Origin: Cryptomeria japonica | Lineage: Eukaryota; Streptophyta; Pinopsida; Cupressales; Cupressaceae | NCBI RefSeq assembly: GCF_030272615.1 | Contig: NC_081405.1 | Coordinates: 605,042,177 to 605,106,176, forward strand | Direction of reading: 5' to 3' | Length of the DNA stretch: 64,000 bases | Shown here: piece after piece, positions 57,322 through 64,000 of the stretch | Position numbering within the stretch: position 1 is the first letter of the stretch | How the letters are laid out: the number at the start of each line of letters is the position of its first letter | Position numbers and translations under genes: made by a program | Notes under the pieces: model-generated | What the model was told of the DNA's origin: nothing | The model's database searches: none | The model's input: only the letters and a program-made list of their open reading frames with translations

Positions 57322-58066
57322 TTTCATTAGCATAGCAGATTCTCTCCTCCTCTCTTTTGTTACTTCTTCTATGTGTTATTCTCATTCTTCTATTTGTTAT
57401 CCTTAGTGTTGTCTACTTGAGGATGATGCAAAACATTGAGATCTCTTTTGGTCTCTCTCATGTTGACTCAAAAGACACATGTGTTCCCTTCTTCTAGGTG
57501 ACCTTCCTTGATTGGGGAATGAAGAACAATTATGCATACATACATATGATATACATGAATTATCATACAGCATACTGACCCTGAGGAAAGCGAAGTCACC
57601 TTGTGCTTTGTATTTTGTGTCTATTATCCTTGGGCTTATCTCACACTTGGGGGCTAAATCCTTGTGATAACATGCTCCTTTCCCTTCTCATTTTTATATG
57701 TATCACTACCTTAAAGCAATCACCCCCAGTGAGGCGTGTGTGATCGCTTTAACGTAGGGGGGCATACATCCCATTCATATCTTTTCAAGATACTTGAAAA
57801 TTTCTTGACAAATTTAGCTTTGCCTTGATAATTTTTGATATCTTTCTTGCATGACTCATAGTGAGGGAACCTTACTATTGATAGTCATGGTTCTCCCTCG
57901 TGATCTTCCCTTTTACTTTGTCAATTGAAGTCGTAAGATCCTTAGTCCACTGGGGGCTTGGTGTATCTTGCCTCCTTGACGTGGTGAAAGTTTTTCAATG
58001 TTGTTTCCTTGTACTTTACCAGAAGTATGAGCGTATGCTTATACTCCCACTAAAGTGGGGGCTAAA
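57322..58066 (+). promoter_or_regulatory. TRG1 3' tail with hairpin and PPT
   Basis: Noncoding. TTAAAGCAATCAC (57711-57723) and GTGATCGCTTTAA (57740-57752) pair in 12 of 13 positions around a 16-nt loop. Purine motifs with GGGGGCT occur three times (about 57644, 57950, 58055); the last, at 58051-58066, is the PPT next to the LTR. Confidence 0.8.
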
Positions 58067-59362
58067 TGTAGCGTCCTGAAATTGTGACACTTGCAATTTC
58101 GACTGCATTTGGGTCTTCACGATGGTGGTGCAACATGGAACCTGAATGGAGACCCCGAAACTTGTTCATGACACCAAAAACTGCATTTCTCAGCACCCTG
58201 GCCTGATCCTCCTTGCACCCTGTTGTCCCTGGAGGTCGGACCATGGTGCCCAGTGCCCTGGTCCTTCAGGACTAAGGCGCCCAGTGCCCTGGTCCCCCAG
58301 GACCATGGTGCCCAAAGCCCTGGTCCTTCAGGACTAAGGCGCCCAGCGCCCTAGTCCCCCAGGACCATGGCGCCCAGCGCCCTGGTCCCTGGCCCTATTT
58401 TGGGCCCGGTCTCTTATGGGGCTTCGGGTCTTTAAGTTTGCAAATTGGAAAATAATCTTCCTAGGTCAACCTAAGGTCGGTAAAATTAGTCTATCAGCCC
58501 TAATTGGTGAGTATATAAACTACATTTCCTCTCCCATTTTGGTAGATGGAAAAAACACGGAAATGATATTCAAGCATTCAAGCATTCCTTCAAGCAATTG
58601 AGAATTCTAAGTCTCCATTCAAGGCTAGGTGTTGCATTCAAGACAAGGATTCAACCATTGAAGAAGAGATCATATACCACATACAACATACAACATACAT
58701 TACACCTTCGCATGTAAGAATACAAACATTCTTACAACAAGTTATCAGTACTTGTTTACATTACAAACATTTACATTTACAACATTCTCATTTCTTGGTT
58801 AATTCCAAAACTGGGGTTTGACCTAAAGGCAAACCCCTCATCCCTAACCCCCCAATCGTCCTCTCTTTTCTCTGTGTAGGTTGCAGGTACGCGGCTGTAA
58901 TTGAAGATCTGGAATCCTTGTGCAGAGACGAACAGATCCCCCTTCGTTTCGCGGATTTTTCGAAGGACCGTGTGCACGCCGGGCGCCATCGTCCCGTCAA
59001 CTTTCGCTCAAATTTGTAGAACAACACCATCTCGACATTTTACTACTAATTCCTGGTCCGCAGCTTCATCCCATATCCCTATCTCTGTTTATAAGCGAAT
59101 CTTTCCTACTTTACATGAATTCCTAGGTCAATCTTTCTATCTACATTTCTTTACAAAAGAGGGTATCCTTGATGTCACAACCCTTGAAACTCATTTAGAA
59201 TCCAATCTTGCATTGCATGGGATTGGATCTTGTGGGTTTCAACCCCTCTTTTGAATGTAAATTCTCTCCTAAGTGAAAACCATCAACCCTAGTGACTCTC
59301 CCTTCTCTCTCCTTGGGGTTGGGAAGGGGAGAACAACTAGGGTTCGATTTTTCCGCTTTACA
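58067..59362 (+). repeat. TRG1 3' LTR (1296 bp)
   Basis: Starts TGTAGCGTCCTG, ends CTTTACA at 59362, where Copia2 LTR sequence begins at once. TATATAA at about 58513. Longer than the 5' LTR through extra minisatellite units near 58310-58370. Confidence 0.93.
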
Positions 59363-59784
59363 ACAATAAGATTAATTTACAAATTAATTAATACCTGATG
59401 TAATAACTGATTCACCATGTCGGCTTAATGCATTTACAACAATAATAAGTCATCTCCATAGCTTGCCATGCTGATCTGGAAAAGATAAACCTATCGGTGT
59501 AACCTGGACCTATTTGTCAGTAACAGCAAATATGCAAATACGACTATACCAATAAACAAAACTCTGGGACAAGGTGTCCACACGATGTCTTCGACATAAC
59601 CAAGTGTTTTCCATATCACTCCAAGTGCCAGTGATCAATATATCCTATCGGTATACCAGATACCAGTGATTGTGCATAAGTCACTTGCTTGCCGATGAAT
59701 GTTGTTGATTCTCCAAAGTGCTAGAGTTGATAAGTGTTTAGTAGGTGTTGACATCAATGACAAAACCATACCAAAATACCAACA
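59363..59784 (-). repeat. Copia2 3' LTR fragment
   Basis: On minus it starts TGTTGGTATTTTGG after the PPT and aligns with the start half of the solo LTR 18353-19487. It is cut at 59363 by TRG1; the missing half is not found on the other side of TRG1. Confidence 0.85.
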
Positions 59785-60164
59785 ATCTCCCCCTTTGGCA
59801 TTGATGGCAACACAAGATGGAAAAACCATCAAAGTGCCAAAACAGAAATGCCAAATACTGAAAACCAACAATCTCCCAAAAAGAGATTATAACTAGAAAT
59901 CAAAATACAGATATAGAGAGTAATAATATCTCCCAAATAACAATCTCTCCCCCTAGGAGCAGCATGTGTTTTCGTTGTGTTTTTCCATACCAATCTCTCC
60001 CCCTTTGACATCAAATGCCAAAGTTATTACAAAACCAAGTTCATATACAAAATACCAACCAATTTAGTATACCAACTACTCCCCCTGAGAAGTAGCTTCC
60101 TCATCAAAGCCGGAGTAAAATATTTCTTTGTTAATTCTGTCGGTTGATGACAAATATCAACTCT
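59785..60164 (-). promoter_or_regulatory. Copia2 polypurine tract cluster
   Basis: AAAGGGGGAGAT (minus) at 59785-59797 abuts the LTR and is identical to the Copia1 tract. Similar tracts lie at about 59942-59955, 59992-60006 and 60079-60090, with weaker ones near 59870 and 59927. The sequence is otherwise noncoding. Confidence 0.85.
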
Positions 60165-60827
60165 CTAAGTGTCTATCGGTGGGGGTATGACCCCAAGCTG
60201 GTCTCTGAGATATTCAAAAGTCTCCTTAGGCAGAGGTTTAGTAAAGATATCTACAATCTGCTCTTTAGTATTCACATAAACCAGTTTTATTTGCTTTGCT
60301 TCAACATTTTCCCTTAGAAAATTCATTTTGATAGAAACATGTTTGGTTTTAGAATGTAATACTAGATTCTTAGATATATCAATTGCTGCAATGTTATCAC
60401 AATAGATAGTAATAGGTTCCTTGCATTTTACCTTTATGTCTTTCAACATTTGCTTAAGCCATAGTACCTGTGTACAGTTAGTTGTTGCTGCAACATATTC
60501 TGATTCTACTGTTGATAAAGATGTACAACTTTGTTTCTTACTCAACCAAGAAACTAGTCTATTTCCAAGAAAGAATGGTTCGCCAGTGGTGCTTTTTCTA
60601 TCATCCACATCTCCTACCCATTTTGCATCTGTGTATGCACATAATTCAAAGTTTTCATCTCTAGGATACCATAATCCAAGATTTATAGTGCCTTGTAAGT
60701 ACCAGAAAATCCTTTTTACTACTGACTCATGATTTTCTCTAGGATTACTCTGAAATCTTGAAACAATACATACTACATTCATAATATCAAGTTTGGTTTG
60801 TGTCAAATACAGTAAACCTCCTATCAT
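60165..60827 (-). pseudogene. Copia2 RNase H
   Basis: YTDAKWVGD (first Asp), TVESEYVAATTNC (Glu), IYCDNIAAI (Asp), TKHVSIKMNFLRE and DIFTKPLPKETFEYL, ending at 60165. No stop inside. It is separated from the RT by one TAG near 60830. Confidence 0.9.
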
Positions 60828-61580
60828 TGATTTTTATCTAGTTGGATTAATAGATGAAGATTCATCCCTTAGTGATAGTTTGTCATTTGTAGTCATAGGT
60901 GTGCTTACCGGTTTAGAGTTCTCCATCCCAAATTTCTTTAGTAACTCTTTTAAGTACTTGGATTGACTCAAGAATATACCTTTATCAGTCTGTGAAATCT
61001 GCAATCCTAAAAAGAATTTTATTTCTCCAATCATAGACATTTCAAATTCTTGCTGCATTTTAATAGAAAATTCTTTACATAATCCATCTTCTCCTCCAAA
61101 GATTATATCATCAACAAAAACTTCTATAACCAAGATGTCATCATTAGTCACTTTATAATATAAATTGTTGTCTGCATTACCTTTAGAAAAACCAATCTTC
61201 AAAATATACTTATCCAATCTTGCATACCAAGCTCTTGGAGCTTGCTTCAATCCATACAAAGCTTTTCTTAACCTGCAAACCATATCTTTGTTATCTGTCA
61301 AAGAAAATCCATCAGGTTGTTCAATGTAAACTTCTTCTTCAAGATCTCCATTCAAATATTCACATTTAATATCCATTTGATATACTTTGTAGTTCTTATG
61401 TGCTGCAAAAGCCAAAAATAATCTGATTGCCTCAATTCTAGCTACCAGTGCAAAGGTTTCATCGTAATCAATTCCTTCTTTATGAGAATATCCCTTACAC
61501 ACTAGTCTTGCTTTATTTTTGATAACCTTACCATCTTCATTAAGTTTGTTTCTGAATACCCATTTGGTTCCAATTACATT
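60828..61580 (-). pseudogene. Copia2 reverse transcriptase
   Basis: [12 protein letters not shown] (Copia1 has KSAFLNG), [32 protein letters not shown] and [17 protein letters not shown]. The catalytic pair is intact. The frame is changed relative to integrase by a single missing A in the K-N-V-I-G-T-K motif near 61581. Confidence 0.9.
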
Positions 61581-62007
61581 TTATCTTTAGGCCCGGGAAC
61601 TAATGTCCAAGTGTTTTTCTTCTCAATTTGTTCTAATTTTTCTTCCATAGCTTTCATCCAATATTTATCTTCACATTCCTTATTAACTGATGATGGTTCA
61701 ATTTGAGAAATAAGACATACCTCTTCATTTGCCAATCTTACTCTTGTCATAACTCATTTGTACTTGTTTCCAATTATCTAATCTTCAGAATGATTCAGTC
61801 TTACATACCGGGGTGTCTTTGTTTGTAGTTGTTCCTCAGTTACTGTGGAATTTTTAGATGATACCAGGGTAACTGGATCTTCATTCTGTACCAGTGGATT
61901 CAATGTAGGTCATTTGTCAAAATTTCTATTGCTGGTTTAGAGTCTATAGACCTTGAAGTTCCTCTGAATTGTTCATCAATCTTTAAATTTGCACTTTCAA
62001 CAATTTT
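61581..62007 (-). pseudogene. Copia2 integrase-RT linker
   Basis: Degenerate coding sequence with several stops. It corresponds to the linker of Copia1 with the shared MEEKLEQIEKKNTWTLVPGPKD motif (in parts: NTWTLVPGPKD). Confidence 0.7.
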
Positions 62008-62967
62008 CTACAATTTTTTGTTAAAACATCTATATGCCTTGCTCTTAGATGAATAACCAACAAATATTCCTTCATCACTTCTAGGATCAAATTTGCCAAT
62101 ATACTCATCTCTTCTGATATAACATTTACTTCCAAAAATTATGAAATATTTAAGAGTAGGAGTAATACCAAACCATAGTTCATGAGGGGTCTTACCGGTT
62201 TCACCTTTGATGTGAACTTTGTTGAATGTATATATTGTTGTACTGACTACCTCTCTCCAATATACATGTGGTAGGTTTGCTTTTGATAACATACTTCTTG
62301 CTGCATCCAAGATAGTTTTGTTTTTCCTTTCAACAACTCCATTCTACTGTGGTGTCCAAGGTGCTGATAGCTGTCTTCTGATTCCATTTACTTAACAGAA
62401 TGTATTAAATTCCTTAGATGTAAATTCTCCTCCTTGATTTGATCTTAGACATTTGATTTTCTTACCGGTTTCATTTTCTACCATAGCTTTGAATAGTTTG
62501 AACTTTCCAAGTGCTTCTGATTTTTCTCTGAGAAAAGTAACCCAACACATTCTAGAATAGTCATCAATGATTAGCATGAAATATCTATCACCTTCTAAGC
62601 TTTTAGTTCTAGCTGGACCACATAAATCAGTATGAATTAAATCAAGAGCATTATTGGATTTTTCTGGAATACTTTTGAAACTAGCTCTAACTTGTTTTCC
62701 AAATTGACATTCCTTACATACTATATTGTGAGGTTTGAAAATTTTAGGTAAATCTCTAACTACCTTAATAGTACTGATCTTCACCATGCAATCAAAGTTT
62801 ACATGACAGAGTCTCTTATGCCATAGCCAAATTTCATCAATATGTGCAATTAAGCATGTCCTTTCACTGTTATTCAAATGAAAGATATTACCTCTAGTCT
62901 GATTACCGGTTGCAATTTCCAAACCAGTTCTATTCATGATTTTGCATTTTCCATTTTCGAATTGTAA
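62008..62967 (-). pseudogene. Copia2 integrase
   Basis: WLWHKRLCHVNF and CKECQFGKQ (HHCC), HTDLCGPARTKS and IIDDYSRMCWV (first Asp), LRSNQGGEFTSK (the second Asp of LRSDRGGEF is changed to Asn), then a broken PQ-x-NG motif with TAG, and MLSKANLPHVYWREVV. The lost Asp alone would inactivate the enzyme. Stops near 62392 and 62345. Confidence 0.87.
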
Positions 62968-64000
62968 CTAAAATCCTTTCTCAACTAATTGACCATCACT
63001 CAAAAGATTATGCTTTAATCCATCAACATAGTAAACATTGTCAGTGTTGTGCTTACCATCAAGAGATATTGTACCCTTACCTTTGATCAAACAAGCTTTA
63101 TCATCTCCAAATCTTACTAAGCCTCCATTGTATTCTTGAAAGTTCAAGAATTTACCTTTATCTCTTGTCATATGATGTGAGCATCCTGAATCAATGATCC
63201 ACTCATCCTTTACTTCAACTTTAGCTACCAATGCCTGTTCTACCGGTTGAGCAGTAGGTGTCGGTTGATCTTCTGTTATAGCAACAAAAACCCATCCATT
63301 GTCAGTCGGATCCTCATCAGAATCATCAGTCACTCCTTCATTAGCAATGTAACAAGATTTGTCTTTATTCTTCTTAAATCTATATCTTTGATATTCAGGG
63401 TTAGGCTTGTATGTTCTTCTAGCTTCTTCTCTTAGTCTAGCATGTCTATCAGGGCATCTTGAAGCCATATGACCAATCTTATTGCAATTAAAACATTTAA
63501 AGGGTGCTTTACCTTCATACTTACTTCCAACTGGACCTTTAGGCATTTTCCTTGCAAATAGTGCTTCAAGTTCTTCAAGTTCTTCATTTTCTTTCCTTCT
63601 TTCTTCAAGTTCTCTTTCATAAAAGGCTTTCCAATCTGATTTATCAAATGATGGTGCAGGTGATGTTGATGCTTTAAAGGCTAAATATGTCTTTATAGTA
63701 GCAACAGGACCAAATTCTTCAATTTCAAAAGCTAAAAGTTTTCCAATCAATGTATCCTTAGTTACTGATGTATTAGGCATTGTTCTTAACTCATTTATAG
63801 CAGTGACTTTCATTTTATATGCTGGTGGCAATCCTCTTAAAACTTTTGAAACATTTTCATCCTCACCTAAGGTTCCTCCACAACATTTAATATCCAAAAT
63901 AATCTCATTTACTCTTTCCATAAAATCAGAAATCCTTTCATCTTGTTCCATTCTCAGATGTTCATACCTGACCCGGAAGCTTTCAAGTTTTGCAATTTTG
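62968..64000 (-). pseudogene. Copia2 gag and protease, 5' end beyond the window
   Basis: The frame is open at the right edge. Capsid motifs: MEQDERISDFMERV, LRGLPPAYKMKVTAINELR. A zinc knuckle CFNCNKIGHMASRC lies at about 63445-63490. The protease site DEWIIDSGCSHHMTRDKG is intact, with the Arg that Copia1 has lost to TGA. A TAG at about 62968 (CAG expected) ends the open stretch before integrase. Confidence 0.9.

Larger units (their letters stand above)
31298..59362 (+). mobile_element. TRG1: non-autonomous LTR element with gag-protease only, interrupted by Gypsy2
   Basis: Parts on plus: a 3' tail copy (31298-32033), 5' LTR (32034-33275), primer site, leader, gag-protease ORF (34462-34943 joined to 54705-57321), tail (57322-58066) and 3' LTR (58067-59362). 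No RT, RNase H or integrase exists between the gag stop and the PPT, so it depended on enzymes in trans; its gag zinc knuckle and protease region resemble the Tat-like elements here. This design matches TR-GAG elements. A tail copy lying outside the 5' LTR means that TRG1 joins a second element through a shared LTR. No target duplication is visible. Confidence 0.85.
59363..64000 (-). mobile_element. Copia2: Ty1/copia element, truncated by TRG1 and by the window edge
   Basis: From right to left: gag (open at the window end), protease, integrase, RT, RNase H, PPT cluster and 422 bp of the 3' LTR. Same lineage as Copia1 by motifs and PPT sequence, but a different family. More decayed than Copia1: one 1-bp deletion near 61581 and about eight stops. 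Confidence 0.9.

Noticed and set aside
1-64000. Search for host genes, tRNA or rRNA
   Set aside because: Every recognisable coding part belongs to a transposable element; no cloverleaf or rRNA-like block was noticed by eye, though a tRNA search could not be run.

Overview
The window is plant nuclear DNA made almost entirely of nested LTR retrotransposons. I see no host gene, rRNA or tRNA. Several signs point to a plant, most likely a gymnosperm with a large genome (inference): very long copia LTRs, Tat-type gypsy elements with two RNase H domains, plant mobile domain (PMD) ORFs, and stop codons that look like decay of methylated cytosines.

Layout, left to right. 1-7029: a minus-strand Ty1/copia element (Copia1) with primer site and reiterated polypurine tracts; its 3' LTR runs off the left edge. 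7030-12.0k: an unrecognised minus-strand transposon-type gene split by a 2.6-kb solo LTR (8434-11021) with a perfect ATTCA target duplication. 12.1-13.0k: simple and tandem repeats. About 13.0-27.7k: a decayed Tat-like Ty3/gypsy element (Gypsy1), gag-pol on minus, a PMD gene antisense on plus at 14.85-17.6k, and a 1.1-kb solo copia LTR (18353-19487) inserted between them; its 5' LTR is missing. 27.74-31.3k: unresolved sequence with one 216-codon ORF.

31298-59362 is a plus-strand non-autonomous gag-protease element (TRG1). Its coding region is split by Gypsy2 (34944-54704), a young Tat-like element of about 18 kb. The Gypsy2 LTRs are 1455 bp each and differ at nine positions by eye. Its gag-pol is one frame of about 2,490 codons with roughly seven stops and no frameshift. 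Gypsy2 continues past its 5' LTR into 1.8 kb of a second copy, so it is the remnant of a head-to-tail tandem that shares an LTR. From 59363 to the right edge is Copia2, a minus-strand copia element whose 3' LTR is cut by TRG1 and whose 5' end lies outside the window.

The most interesting system is the antisense gene of the two gypsy elements. In both it has a TATA box about 83 bp before the ATG, a 25-26 codon first exon ending in GPP, a phase-0 intron, and a second exon coding for a PMD followed by a coiled coil. In Gypsy2 the intron of this gene and the long leader of gag both carry dense arrays of the same motif, TAGCGCRT, each time on the sense strand of the gene it precedes. An element-encoded, PMD-based regulatory module acting through these arrays is a hypothesis, not something the sequence proves.
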